A DNA stretch of 64,000 bases from Arabidopsis thaliana. Taxonomy: Eukaryota; Streptophyta; Magnoliopsida; Brassicales; Brassicaceae. The stretch lies in the NCBI RefSeq assembly GCF_000001735.4, contig NC_003071.7:9479151-9543150 (forward strand), in the 5' to 3' direction. The first letter of the stretch is position 1. Each line of letters opens with the position of its first letter. Below are positions 1 to 12,536 of the stretch, in pieces. The position numbers and the translations under genes were made by a program. Under the pieces are notes generated by a model. The model saw only the letters and a list, made by a program, of their open reading frames with translations. It made no database searches and was not told the origin of the DNA.

Positions 1-945
1 TTAGATAAAAGTCAATTTTCTTTCATGTCAATGCTTCAAGAAATATATAATTTCATCTAGCTCTAAGTTAATAATTATGCATATATATATATATATATAT
101 ATATTACAAGAAAAATATGTGTTGGAGAATGCCAAGTCTTAAGATTGACTTGACTAACCTTAATTTATCTACTTAGTTTTACCTTTTTTTAAACCATATT
201 TTTGTCTTCAAGTTTTTTTTTTTTCACCAATCTTCAAGTGTTTTGGATTGTAATGTTATGGAATAATAATAAACTTTTCATAACCACAGCTAAATAAAAC
301 AAGATGACCAAAAAACAAAGACCATTAAAACTATCTAATTCTGTGATAGGGATTTTAAGAGAGAGCGAAATGTCAATTATTCTTTGGATGTCGCTATTCT
401 GCGGTATTATTCTTTGACATTTTTCTTAAAACGATCACAAAAGAAAATCAAGAACATGTATGGCTAAATACCATTTTTATTTTATTCTTGTATTCGCGTG
501 AGTGAGATCAATTTGTGTGTATGTTACTATGTTTAGTTACGCTGTAATTAATTTGAATAGTTTAATAGATCACTAAGATGAGTAAGGGCTAAAGAAGATT
601 AATATTACTACTACTTTCAATCTGCAAATGGTCTTCTCTTCAACTTTGAGAGAGCGTCACGAGAATGTTGTTGTTCATATTGTTTTTCGTTCAATGTATT
701 TTTTGTCAACCAAAGTATTTGACAATTAAAATTCAATCCAGACGGTTTGATTTTTGAACATTTCACGTGATATCTTTTGGTAATGAATTCAGAGGAGAAG
801 CCAGCGAACCGCACGTCCGTACATGCCTATATATAGTAAGGTCATTAGCCACACGTACCTACTCATCAGAGAAGAAGTAGAACTCAAAAGGTTCCAAGAA
901 AATATTAACAAAGCAAACTACATTTTAAGATCACTTTCTAATTTT
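1..945. other. Intergenic, AT-rich
   Basis: No gene is supported here. It holds an (AT)n microsatellite at about 80-104 and several T and A runs. A TATA-like stretch (TATATATAG) at about 829-837 lies some 110 bases ahead of the ATG at 946 and could serve the small ORF that follows. A short reverse-strand frame at 617-814 has no recognisable feature. Confidence 0.5.
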
Positions 946-1290
946 ATGGGTTCGATGGAGGCTTTAGCGATGGCGGGAGTGGATTATCAAGAATGGGGAC
1001 TTAGTATTGAGGAGTGGGAGCTTCAAGAATCCGTAGTTCCGCTCCATTTGCTTGCTGATGATTTTAAAGAAGAAGAACAAGAAGAAGATCATCAAGACAA
1101 TGATGATGATGATAGAGTTTTAGATGGCTTAGCGGTTAAACAATCTGTCACTCGTGACATTAGAGCTTCGGTTGGGAAATTTATTGAGCAATCTATGTCA
1201 CATATGATTGTTCACCTCAAACAGCTTAAGTTCTTAACACTTCTTCTTGAGAACTTTTTGTTTACCCATGTTCTTGATTTTCTTTTGTAA
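946..1290 (+). CDS. Small acidic hypothetical protein
   Basis: This open frame of 114 codons starts at the ATG at 946 (MGSMEALAMAGVDYQEWG). An in-frame ATG exists at 823, but a TATA-like element at 829-837 sits inside that longer reading, so 946 is the better start. The middle is strongly acidic (runs of E and D around residues 48-62) and the C-terminus is leucine-rich and hydrophobic (LLLENFLFTHVLDFLL). No catalytic motif or signal peptide is visible. I do not recognise the family; it resembles short plant proteins of unknown function. It stands alone, with no neighbour within 4 kb, and could be a genuine short gene or the end of a decayed one. No function is assigned. Confidence 0.5.
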   Translation: MGSMEALAMAGVDYQEWGLSIEEWELQESVVPLHLLADDFKEEEQEEDHQDNDDDDRVLDGLAVKQSVTRDIRASVGKFIEQSMSHMIVHLKQLKFLTLLLENFLFTHVLDFLL

Positions 1291-2435
1291 TCGTTTTAAG
1301 AAGTCTTTTTTTTTTGGGTCAACCAGTTTAAGAATAAGAGGTTTTGTTTTCATAAAAAGAGCGAATTAATTAACACAATGCAAGTATTTTATTTTCTCAT
1401 CGCAGAAAAATGTATTGTAAGTACTTGTATTCAGTTTTGATAAATTATATAGATCTAGCATTATTTGTTCTATCAGAAAGATCAAAATTAGTACCAAAGA
1501 ACAAAAGAAATATCGAATTGGAATCTGACATCTCTTTCAATAACTTAAGAAAAAAAAAAGATCAAAGCAAACTCGAATTATCAACCATATTATATACTCT
1601 GTTATATAATTTTACAAAAATATGTTGACTCTTAAAATTGGGTTCTATTTAAGATGAGGGCCAAATTAGGTTTTACTTATCATAAATTACATAAAACACA
1701 CAAAAAATGTATTCGTTTTTAATAAAAAAAAAATTCTAAGAAAGATATGTATCTTAAATTAGTATGGGGAGATCATTAAACTATCCTAATTACAAGTATT
1801 TGGTGACTATGTTCTGAATGATCACATACATATGTTAATGTTTGTTATATGCATTCATGTTTATCGTTTATGTAAGAGCGCAAAAGGGGAAAGTCTTGTT
1901 TTCACGTTCCATCTTTCAAATGAAAGGATAAAAACAAAAAAACATTTTGTATCTTTAAAGTTCACGAGAATCTTGATGTTGTTACGGTTTGACCAATAAA
2001 AAAAAAAAAAACAACTTGACGTTGTTAGTTGTTACGAAGGGTTTCTATTATGAACACACCATGACGTTTGCATCCATACGTAATATCTTACGCTTATGAA
2101 CTGGTACCATTTTACATTTCAAATCTCGTGTGCCACATTGAAATATTAGGTTATTGATTGGATTCAAATTTAGCTAACATAGATCTCGATAATTATTAAT
2201 CTTATACTTCAATTTTTTTGTTCGCTACAGTTTGGTACATTGGGTTTGATTAATTTGCCCATGCCTAGTTCTAACCAAAAAGTTTGGATATTTTCGGATG
2301 GTTTCAAGGGGGTTTCAAGTATTTTGGATATTTTCGATTCGGGTATTTTGGATTTTTGGATTTTTTTTTCTGTTGGTTTGATTATGTTCACGCGCTGGAT
2401 GAGAATAGTCAAATCTTTTTCTTCTCAACAAGGCG
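1291..2435. other. Intergenic, AT-rich
   Basis: No supported gene. At 2240-2370 there is a T- and G-rich stretch in which the phrase TTTGGATATTTTCG recurs, giving open frames in two phases that look like low complexity, not coding sequence. Confidence 0.5.
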
Positions 2436-2925
2436 TTGTTGCTTTATGACAACCGGATCAAGTCTAACCCAGAAAATAGAAACGATTGGGTTTTATTTGA
2501 GGCATTATTATATTCTGATGTGGTATGTCCGGGAAAATACTGTGGCGTTTTCCAGAGGAAACTGATTGGAAGGAAGTCAAGGGTTTGGAAGATTTGCAGC
2601 AGCGACACTCTAACTCTGGTGGTGACGTGCTTCTTTTAATATCATTAAACTTTGCGCCTTCTCTGCTCAGAGGTTGACCATCTTCTGGGAAGCCCGGCGG
2701 CCTGATCACATTTTGGAGCTTTGGTATGCCGAGCTTTCTCTGACCAGACGCCATAGACCCGAGGGATGGGGGAGGTTTCAGCGAACATTGAGTGGTCCGG
2801 TGCTGTCCTCTAGCATAGTAGTGGTGCCGGCCTTAACTTGTTATATGCTGATTCTATCTATGCATGAATCCTTCCTTGTTTTTATTTTATATAGCTTGTC
2901 TTTTCTACTAGTGAGATTGATATAA
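2436..2925 (+). repeat. Unexplained GC-richer block, possible repeat relic
   Basis: Base composition rises sharply at about 2540-2835, unlike the AT-rich flanks, and short frames are open on both strands, but no protein family is recognisable. It has the look of a decayed dispersed element or retroposed fragment. No terminal repeats or target duplications were found by eye. Class unknown. Confidence 0.3.
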
Positions 2926-5390
2926 CTCTCATGGAATCTAAGTATTTTTCTCATTGAAACACATAATAGATCGCAACATGTTGTTATTGATTTTTGGCTC
3001 ATCCCTCCAATCTTTTTGTATTAGATTACTTTTCCATTGACAATGAGAGTCTATCAAGAATGATACATGCCAATCTAATCAAAACCAAATCGGATGAACA
3101 AAGGAGAAAGGAAAGGAAAAAAATAGAACAGACATTTCAATTTCAACTCTCTCTTAGACCTAAATTCATATAGAGATTTTGTCATCAACTTTCAACCATT
3201 AACAATATTTCCAATCTATCTCTTTTATCGTCAAAAACAATCCAAGTGCAGCAGATGGCTTCTATTCAAAATGTGGACAGCATATTGTACTGCTTCAGGC
3301 CAGAATCTTCTTGGTACTGACATTCCCAAGAAGATTAAGGATATGGATAATAGTCCTTAGAGCCTGCCCAGTAATGGCTTTGGTAGTCTCGAAATCATCT
3401 CAACAATGTAACAGACAGCCCATCTCGAAATCATAATAATTTCAGGTTTGGTAGGAAACAAAAATAGTGAATTGTTTTTTTCTTCTTTTGGTAAAGAAAT
3501 ATCCAGTGAAATGTGATAGGTGGGCTTTGGTAGTTGGAGCACGTTTACTTCATTCTTACACGTACGTGTATATAAAGACAATTGTATCTACTATTGTTGT
3601 TACCTTACATGTTTGCCGTCCATATAAACCCATATATTCAAAGAATGCAATCTATATGCACTTTTTTTTTTATCAAACCTTGATACTTGTGTGTGAATGA
3701 TTTATGCTATCTTTCTGCTTTTTTCTTTCTTTATGTCGTTGTGGATGTTGAGATCTGGTTATGGTGACTGGTGAGTATAAATGGTGAAAGAACAAACTGG
3801 AATCAAAGTTTTTCGTTGATTAGCACAAAATTGGACTAAAATAAACAAAAAAGAGATAAAAATATGTTGAAAATGTCATTTGTAAGATTTAACGTATGTA
3901 AGCTGATTAGCTGAATTACTTTTTGATAACTAAAAATAATGATCACTCATAATTTCGACATTTAAAAGATTCAACTGCTTTCTACCGATGCAACGGTTTT
4001 TGAAGTGCTATGACTCGAGATTGGTGATCAGGGCTTCCTCGCCAGTTCGTATGGGCTCTATTCTTCACTTGTCTAATGTAATCTTATTGTGTTGGATGTG
4101 TGCAAAATTGTACAACAAGAATATGCCCTCAGTTTTGCAAACTGCTATATATGCTCGGAAAACTAATAATTGCTTAGCTGAAATCATATCGTATCAAATG
4201 TTAGAATCCTGCGAATCCATCTCTTCAAACTAAACGATTGCAATTTCGACAGAAGCTTGACAATTTTTCAATGTTAATGTGCACATGTGCTTCTCGTCTC
4301 TCGAGACATATTTCCATAAAAGAAGCATGTATGTCTTCGAAACTCTGTGAAGGTAATCAATCACTCTATATATGCTTCACTTGTTCGTTTGTCGTTACAA
4401 ATTGTGTTTACTGATTTAATTTGATTGGTGTTCTAAGTACTAAGAGTAAAAATGTTTACATGCACAACAACATTAATATTTTAAACCACTATTAGACTAC
4501 ATGCTCTGTTCGGAATCCTTAATTATCAATTTTATAACTCCTTTGTCGCAGTGTGAGGTAACAAAACTCTCAAAATTGTTTGCCTTTAGTCCATAACTAC
4601 CAGCAAGGCTAGCATGTGGCATACTTCAGTATCTATTACATCTTTTTATGTAATAACTTTTCTGTTTTCTAAAAAGAGGTTTTGGGATAAATCTTCTTAT
4701 CAAGAAACAATTAGCTCATTTTGAATTTTCTACAGTAGAGAAAATTATTTACTAATCACGTGCCATATCTTTCAACCTGTGTAGGTTGGTACTTGGTAGG
4801 TAAAAAGACCTAGAATAAGCGACCATATATTATTTAATTTCCGTAAGTTGGACTGTTTGGTTTTAAATCTCGTTTTGCTGCGCCGGTTAGCACAATGTTT
4901 GTTGTAGATGAAAGATATCGTGTTACGATATTATGATTTGAATACAATAATCTATAAATTAGCTCGGAAGGTCAAACGAATATAATAATATGGCAGATCA
5001 AAAGTTTGTAAAGTATATTGGAACACACAACAAAATTGTCAACTATTGGAATAAAATGTAAGATTTAAATTGTACCTTAATGAATCGGCCTATATAGGAT
5101 CAGTTTTTGTATAATCAGTTAATTAAGCTGATCAGATTTGTTTTTCTTTTTGTTAGTCAGAGAATCTCAGGCCGAAGCGCAAATTAGTCCCCGTCTACGA
5201 ATGATCAAGCTGCATATATTTTTTTTCTTTTTGATCAACCGTAATACTGGGAGCAAAAAAATCTGATGAAAATAAGAAACAGAGAAGCTAAAGAAAATGA
5301 AAAGATATAGGAGAAAAAACGATTTGTTTTATATTTAAAATGATTAACTACCAAAATTACAAATTAAATTATAGGTGGTTTGATTATTCC
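2926..5390. other. Intergenic, AT-rich
   Basis: No supported gene. Short frames at 3467-3700 and 3988-4233 have no recognisable domain and lie in sequence with no splice or promoter context that I can defend. Confidence 0.45.
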
Positions 5391-5394
5391 CTGA

Positions 5395-6300
5395 TATTAG
5401 TTGGAAGACATTTCAATTTCGGATTAGACAGTGTGGTGGCCCAATTTTACATGGATCGAGAGAAGTTCTGATAAGATCCTAGTGAGGAATGAATCCCAAT
5501 TTCGGCACTTGGAAGATCTGGAGTGGATATTCTCGAAATAGAGACGACACACGACTCAAAGACGAGATGATGGATTGAATGACGCCACAAAAGGATGCGG
5601 AAAAGCCTTTTGATAAGTCGAGAAAGATCAAAATTCGGCATACGAAAATGGACCCATGATCTATTTTTAAGAGAGAGTTTTTGATAAAAAGATAGATGAA
5701 TTCTCATAAGAGATTACAAGAGGTTTATAAAGAAGAAGGAAGTCTTGGAACAAACTCACAAGACTACCTTGGAAAATAAAAAGAAATAAAGACTAGTTTG
5801 AAAGTTTAAAAATAACCCTTCCACTTCTTGGCTCCAAAATGACTCTTGAAATGCTATTTTCGTCACTCCTCTTGACCAGCAAATTACCCACTTGGTTTGG
5901 GCTTTTCTTGGGTTTGTGATGGTCATAAAATTGGCTGGACTTCATATATATTCCATTGGGCCAACTTCTGAATGTTATACCATAGTTTGGATCATCAAAT
6001 GGGTGATTTGAATGTGAATCATTTGCCTCATTAAAAAGAAAACCCATTGGGACAAAACTTGACAAGGGAAAAAGAGTACAAATGAGACACATGCCCATTT
6101 GATGATCATGTATCAAAACCAATGAGGTTAAGATAACATCTTTCCCATACTCTTTCTCCGGTATAAGTTCATTTTCTGCTTCAAAATGCTCCTCAGGTTT
6201 AAGTTGCTCCTCTGCTTCAAGTTCTTCTTCGGCTACAAGCTCTTGATCAAATTCCAAGTCCTTTGTGCTTTCCATGATCACATCAAGTCCACTCTGTACT
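5395..6300 (-). mobile_element. Probable relic of an LTR retrotransposon (Ty3/gypsy-like), broken
   Basis: On the minus strand, a frame with an acidic, E-rich repeat region near its N-terminus (about 6275 down to 5793) is followed by a sequence resembling an LTR with a promoter and polyadenylation region (TTTATAAACCTCTTGTAATC-like, about 5730) and a further LTR-like stretch to about 5400. This arrangement is typical of the 3' end of Arabidopsis gypsy-type elements. The element is a fragment and looks broken and old; no complete element or matching second LTR is visible. Family assignment is an inference from layout and style only. Confidence 0.35.
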
Positions 6301-7111
6301 ATTTCGGTGCGTTCTTACTAAAACTAATCGGATCACCTGATAGGTTAAAAAAATAAAATTACAAACTAGATTAGCTGGCTAGACCGTCTAAGCCAATTCA
6401 TAACATTCATAATTGCAACGCAATCTTCGTCTTGCTTTTCATAGTTAAACATGCGCATCCACAAAATATTTAGGTATATTAACGTACGATAATCATGCAC
6501 ATGTGTATCTGTATGGACCAGGATGTATACTCGATATTGGGTATTTATCTATCAATATGTATAGACAAGCATTAATGCATGCATGCAGTTAGGTTTTTAT
6601 AGTTGCTACGGTTTGATCAACGATTGTTGTTTAGTGGTGTTTATGAGTGATTTATTTGGAGTTAGGAACTAAAGTTTGAATCTCTTCCACATAGAAGTTT
6701 AGAAGATTTAAAGTAATAATATATAAGAACATGAGTTAATTCACTAATTGTCAACTGATTTTTGAGTTTGAAATTTATAAAACTTAATTAACTTACTATC
6801 AGAGAACAACTTATCAAGTAGGATATATTTATTGCTATTCTCCAAACGGACCGATAAGTATCATCATCTCGATAATATTTATTGGGATCCTAGTATCCTA
6901 CATAGGAAATTAATAGAAACAACATAAAAATAAAAATAAAAATAAAAATAAAAACTATATAATATATTGTCCATTAGTATTAGTTTGAGGTTGGAGCTTA
7001 TGAAACTTAACAAAAGTCTTAAATTGTAAAATTATATAACGTTACAAAATAGTAGTATTTTTTTCTGCCATGAATTCAGAAATACTATTTAAACCATACA
7101 TCTAAAAAATA
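6301..7111. other. Intergenic with an (ATAAAA)n tract
   Basis: No gene. A simple repeat of AAAAT/ATAAAA units lies at about 6923-6954. The rest is ordinary AT-rich intergenic DNA. Confidence 0.5.
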
Positions 7112-7114
7112 TAA

Positions 7115-7337
7115 GAGCACCTCCATTGGTGTATCTTAGATGTATCTTAGGCTAATATCTTAGAATTAAATTCTGAAAAATAAATCAAAATAAATAGAAA
7201 ACTAAGATTTGTTTCTTAGTTAAGATATTTTTATTAATGAAAAAAGCAGCCACATGTCATGTTTCAAAATTTTAGTTTAAATAATTGTTAAGATACAAGA
7301 TTAAGAACTAATTGGTTCTTAACCATTGAGGATGATC
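7115..7337. mobile_element. PIF/Harbinger-type MITE with TAA target duplication
   Basis: A 223-bp non-coding element starts GAGCACCTCCATTGGTG and ends AACCATTGAGGATGATC, whose reverse complement (GATCATCCTCAATGG) pairs with the start at 10 of 15 positions. It is flanked on both sides by the trinucleotide TAA (7112-7114 and 7338-7340), the TWA target-site duplication expected of Harbinger/Tourist elements. The interior is AT-rich with no frame. The degenerate inverted repeats suggest an old insertion. Confidence 0.65.
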
Positions 7338-7340
7338 TAA

Positions 7341-9329
7341 CTTATCTTGGATAAAAATTTCTTCTCTCAAAAAACTACTGAACTTTATATTGAAATCCCT
7401 AGTTATATAAAAACCATATTATTAATATATTATATCATTTGATGCGTTTTCCTCTGACGAAGAATTAAAATGTACATGTTTGATTCACTTCAATACTCCT
7501 GTGATTTTATCCAAATATGAACCTCCATCCAGGAGCGGATCTAGGTGTATGGAAGATGGGACACGTGCCCTACACTAAATTATAAATATTAGCTTGTAAA
7601 TATATGGAGTTTAAATGATTCAGCACAAATGGTTAAGTGTTTTCAATATTCGTCTTTCTTTACACAGGTCCGAAACTAGTTGAAGTAACTTTTTTCTTTT
7701 TTTAACTTTTTTTTTTCTTCCCCACTTTTATCAATTAAATCACTTGTATTTCTTCTTTTCATTTATGAACATTCACTTTTAACTTTCTTTTAAATTTTCT
7801 TTATTAATTGATTAAATAGTATGTCTGCTGATATATTTCTAAAATGTTTGATATATATATATACGTTTACTTTTATGTAAAAATGAATAACAAAATTATA
7901 TGTACACAATTTCATAGTTTTTCCTTGGATACCTATATAAATTGTGAGAAATAAATTACAGATTTGTTGAACTACATATTCTATCACAAATTTATAGTTT
8001 AGTAACGAATAGTATATGTAATAATTTTGATAAAACAATAATATATAATAAGTAAATTAATAGTGCCTTAAACTAAATGTTTTTCTAGATAAGCAGCTGC
8101 CTCCATCAAAGAGTTTTTACATGGGGTTCTAACTTCTAAACAATCCTGTTTAAAGAATATGTTGAGAATTTACATACCACTTTTGAGAATTCTATGGATG
8201 GAGATGTGAAACTCGTTCCATATCTGGTATATCCGTCACGTGAAGCTCATGATTTTTGGATAATCGATATGTGTAGGGCCCACCACTATATTTGACATTC
8301 ATATGGTTAGTAGTAAACTCCTTCCTTCTCCAACGACCAAAACATCAATTCCACGAGGCATTTTGGCAGGTGAAGTGTACCAATATTTTCATTTGTAACC
8401 AAATTTGTTTAATATATATTTTCACCCTTTTCAAATAAGTAGACTAAATATCAAAAAGATTTTTGATGATAAAACATCTTATACTTTTGCTTATCTCATT
8501 CTATTGTTTTGTACATCAATGTAATTCTGTTTATTTTGATGATTAAGTAAAACAATTATGTACTTATGGTTTCAAATTAATATATCGAAACAGATTTTTT
8601 AAACACTTACTCGACTATAAGAATTCGACACATATTTTACCAAAACAAAATCGACATATTTTTAAAAGTATCTGACACCCCTAATATCATATAATTTCAA
8701 ATTTACACATTGTATAACGATATGAGATTTACATAAAATATTTTCATATATTTGTTCATTTTAAGAGTTCACACCACGGATAAATTATCGATATATAGGA
8801 AAGACTTGGCTATAACTACAAAAAGCTGAAGGGACATTTATTATTATCCCCCAAAAAAAGCAACATCATGTTCGTATTGATTATTGAATATGACATATTG
8901 TAGAGACGAATCATTTATGAAGATAAATCAAACGACCTACCAAAATAAGATATACTCAAAAGAGATATAATGTAAGTTCAATCAGTTAAAGCTACTATTA
9001 TGGCTCTGTTAGATATGAGAGTAGTGCTAAGATAAAGAGACTACCAATTCATATTACCGAGAAAAAAAAAAACTGTCTTGTTAGTTTAGAGTACATATAT
9101 AACACGAGGATTTTTGGCAGGTCACCAACAAAATAATTTTAAAATATATTATGAATGAATTATTATACATGATTATTATCTTTTATGTACATTTTTTGAA
9201 AGTTAGCCCTACAAAATTCAAAATATGGTGACACTCCTCACTAGAGACCAAGTTGGTCCAACTCTAGCTATACCTTCCACACTGCTTCCTCCCCCACCAC
9301 AAAAGGGGTACTATCGTCATTTCACACGT
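7341..9329. other. Intergenic, upstream region of CYP79B3
   Basis: No supported gene. At about 7530-7570 a phrase like GCGGATCTAGG followed by GACACGTGCCCTA recalls dispersed plant repeats, but I could not define ends. Close to CYP79B3 an interrupted palindrome, CTAGAG...AGTTGGTCCAACT..CTAG, spans 9241-9268. Confidence 0.4.
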
Positions 9330-9360
9330 ACCTACCTGTAATTAATGTGACATTATAAAT
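9330..9360 (+). promoter_or_regulatory. CYP79B3 core promoter: AC element and TATA box
   Basis: ACCTACC at 9330-9336 matches the AC element bound by R2R3-MYB proteins. TATAAAT at 9354-9360 is the likely TATA box, about 90 bases ahead of the ATG at 9451. MYB34, MYB51 and MYB122 are known activators of indole glucosinolate genes including CYP79B3, so a MYB site just upstream of the TATA box is plausible. Binding at this copy is inferred. Confidence 0.5.
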
Positions 9361-9450
9361 AACAACGTGAAAGAAGGATCCATGCAGAAACAATTAGCAT
9401 ATATTACAAAACACATACTAATTGTTTCTCCTTCTCCTTCTTCCTTGCAA

Positions 9451-11833
9451 ATGGATACTTTAGCTTCAAACTCTTCGGATCTCACGACCAAGTCAAGTCT
9501 CGGAATGTCGTCGTTTACCAACATGTATCTCCTCACAACGCTTCAAGCCCTTGCGGCCCTTTGCTTCTTGATGATTCTCAACAAAATAAAGTCATCTTCA
9601 CGAAACAAGAAGTTGCATCCTCTCCCGCCAGGACCCACCGGTTTTCCAATTGTTGGAATGATTCCGGCGATGCTTAAAAACCGTCCAGTTTTCCGGTGGC
9701 TCCACAGCCTCATGAAGGAGCTTAACACGGAGATAGCTTGTGTGCGTCTAGGAAACACTCACGTGATCCCTGTGACATGTCCTAAGATTGCACGTGAGAT
9801 CTTCAAGCAACAAGACGCACTCTTTGCGTCAAGACCACTCACTTATGCTCAAAAGATTCTCTCTAACGGCTACAAAACCTGCGTGATCACACCGTTTGGC
9901 GAACAATTCAAGAAGATGAGGAAAGTGATCATGACAGAGATTGTTTGTCCAGCGAGACACCGTTGGCTACACGACAATAGAGCTGAGGAAACCGATCACT
10001 TGACCGCTTGGCTCTACAACATGGTTAAGAACTCTGAACCAGTCGATCTCCGTTTTGTTACGAGGCATTATTGTGGAAATGCAATCAAGAGGCTTATGTT
10101 CGGGACGAGGACGTTCTCGGAGAAAACCGAAGCCGATGGTGGACCGACTTTGGAAGATATCGAGCATATGGATGCTATGTTCGAGGGGTTAGGGTTTACG
10201 TTTGCGTTTTGTATATCGGATTATCTACCGATGCTTACGGGATTGGATCTAAACGGACATGAAAAGATTATGAGAGAATCCAGTGCAATTATGGATAAAT
10301 ATCACGATCCTATAATTGATGAGAGGATTAAGATGTGGAGAGAAGGTAAGAGAACTCAGATCGAAGATTTTCTAGACATTTTCATCTCTATCAAGGACGA
10401 AGCTGGCCAGCCTTTGCTTACCGCTGATGAAATCAAACCAACCATTAAGGTACATAGCTTTTTAATATACTTTTCATATGTTACATTTATACATATTTAA
10501 AAAATTAAACCAACTGTTACGTTCGATATATAATAATATATGACATAGTATTTATATATAGTATCGACGAGTAAATAGTTTGACATTCTTTGAGTTGAAA
10601 TAGTGGAGATTTCTAATATTCTTTAGAAAAATATGCGTTGAAAGAGTAATATTTCACTTTTGGCAGAGAAAATGCCATAACATCTATTACAAAGTATCTT
10701 TGCTAAAAAAAACAAGGCAATCCACCAATATCCGTCAGATTCAGACGTATTTTTTGTTTAATATAAGAAAGTTAAATATGGTGAAAGCGAAACATAACGT
10801 CAAATATCCATGTTGACTCGTGAGTCATGAGTCCACTCATGGAAAAAGGGTTTGGCTTTTTTGGAGTTAAAATGGCAGAAACTTATTAGGAAGGAAATAG
10901 TGGAGACACAACATCTATAAAATAAAAGAAAAAAAAAAACTGATTGTGACTCTATTTTGCTGTCCACAAATTAAAAGAACAAAAACAATTGTCTTAGCAA
11001 TTTTGGGAGAAAAGGTTAAACACCAAACAATCTATATCCAACAAAATCTTATGTGTAGCATAAAGCATGTTGACCACGAGTCCATGCATAGAACAGTAAA
11101 CCGATAAGAATCTTTATCTTTTTGGTTATAAGATAAGAATCATTTATTAATTGTCAACTTGCTTAAACTAATGAAAATATTTTACATATTAATTTTATAG
11201 GAACTTGTAATGGCGGCGCCAGACAACCCATCAAACGCCGTGGAATGGGCCATTGCGGAGATGATAAACAAACCGGAGATCCTCCACAAAGCTATGGAAG
11301 AGATCGATAGAGTCGTCGGAAAAGAAAGATTCGTCCAAGAATCCGATATACCAAAACTTAACTATGTTAAAGCTATTATCCGAGAAGCTTTCCGTCTTCA
11401 TCCCGTCGCCGCCTTCAACCTCCCACACGTGGCACTCTCTGATACGACCGTCGCAGGTTACCATATTCCTAAAGGAAGTCAAGTTTTACTTAGCCGTTAC
11501 GGTCTTGGTCGTAACCCCAAGGTTTGGTCTGATCCACTTAGCTTCAAACCAGAAAGGCATCTCAATGAGTGTTCGGAAGTGACTTTGACGGAGAATGATC
11601 TCCGTTTTATCTCGTTTAGTACCGGAAAGAGAGGATGTGCTGCTCCGGCGTTAGGTACGGCGATAACGACCATGATGCTAGCGAGGCTTTTGCAAGGGTT
11701 TAAGTGGAAACTAGCAGGAAGTGAGACACGTGTCGAGCTTATGGAATCGAGTCATGATATGTTTCTTTCGAAGCCTTTGGTGTTGGTCGGAGAATTGAGA
11801 TTGTCGGAGGACCTTTACCCAATGGTGAAGTGA
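9451..11833 (+). CDS. CYP79B3: Tryptophan N-monooxygenase CYP79B3
   Basis: This cytochrome P450 converts tryptophan to indole-3-acetaldoxime, the entry step to indole glucosinolates, camalexin and an auxin branch, at the ER membrane. Two coding exons, 9451-10449 and 11201-11833, joined at a phase-0 GT-AG intron, give 543 residues, the expected CYP79B length. Visible features are an N-terminal membrane segment (about 23-42), the proline-rich hinge LPPGPTGFP, the CYP79-type I-helix APDNPSNA in place of the usual AGxDT, the ExxR triad (EAFR), the PERH motif and the heme loop [10 protein letters not shown] with Cys479. The start at 9451 is preferred because it gives the known N-terminus MDTLASNSS; the open frame upstream lacks another good ATG. 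The protein closely resembles CYP79B2, its duplicate on chromosome 4. A decayed partial copy lies downstream. Confidence 0.97.
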
Positions 11834-12536
11834 GGCGACGGTGACGTACGGCGAGGATAATTCCGTATATACTATGGATAACCCAAAGTTTAGTGAATCA
11901 CAAACCAAACTTTGTTCGGTTTTGGTCCTTTTGGAAACACTTGATCTGTGTTTTCTCTTGCTTTTTTCTATATGTATGTATTAATTTTGGTTTTGTTTTG
12001 ATGATTAATAAGAAGGTATTCACATCGAGTATCTCTTGACAATTGTCTTTTTTTTTTTCTCGTCAATGATTGGGTCGCGACAAAATACTACATATTACCA
12101 CGGCCCTATATGATTGAACTCGAATAGAAAATGACGACTTTCAGGCCATAAGCCACTTTACCATGTTTTCTTAACCTGGTTTTAGCAAAATTAGATTCAG
12201 TTCTTACAGAATAGCCTTTTCGGACAAAAATGTCCCTACAATCGAACGAATGTACAGTTAGTTAGGAAATTTTAGGTACAGAAATCTTGTTAGCTACATA
12301 GTCCGTGTTTTGTTGATTTTATCGATGCTACATTGTAAAGAAGAAGAAATTAAAGAATTAAAAAGATGCTGTTAAATAAGGTTTAACAGCTAAAACGTTT
12401 ACATGAACATGACCATTAATTACCAACTCTAATTAATGCAAACTTAATTATTATATATTGTATACGTATAAGAGTGTTTTAAATAAAGAAACTTAAAAAA
12501 ACAAATTCATATGAACGAAGGAGATGGTGAAGAATA
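11834..12536. other. Intergenic, CYP79B3 3' region
   Basis: This holds the likely 3' UTR and polyadenylation region of CYP79B3 (about 11834-12040), then AT-rich spacer with nothing recognisable before the P450 relic. Confidence 0.5.

Noticed and set aside
1410-1628. 72-codon frame after the small acidic ORF
   Set aside because: AT-rich, no domain, no promoter.
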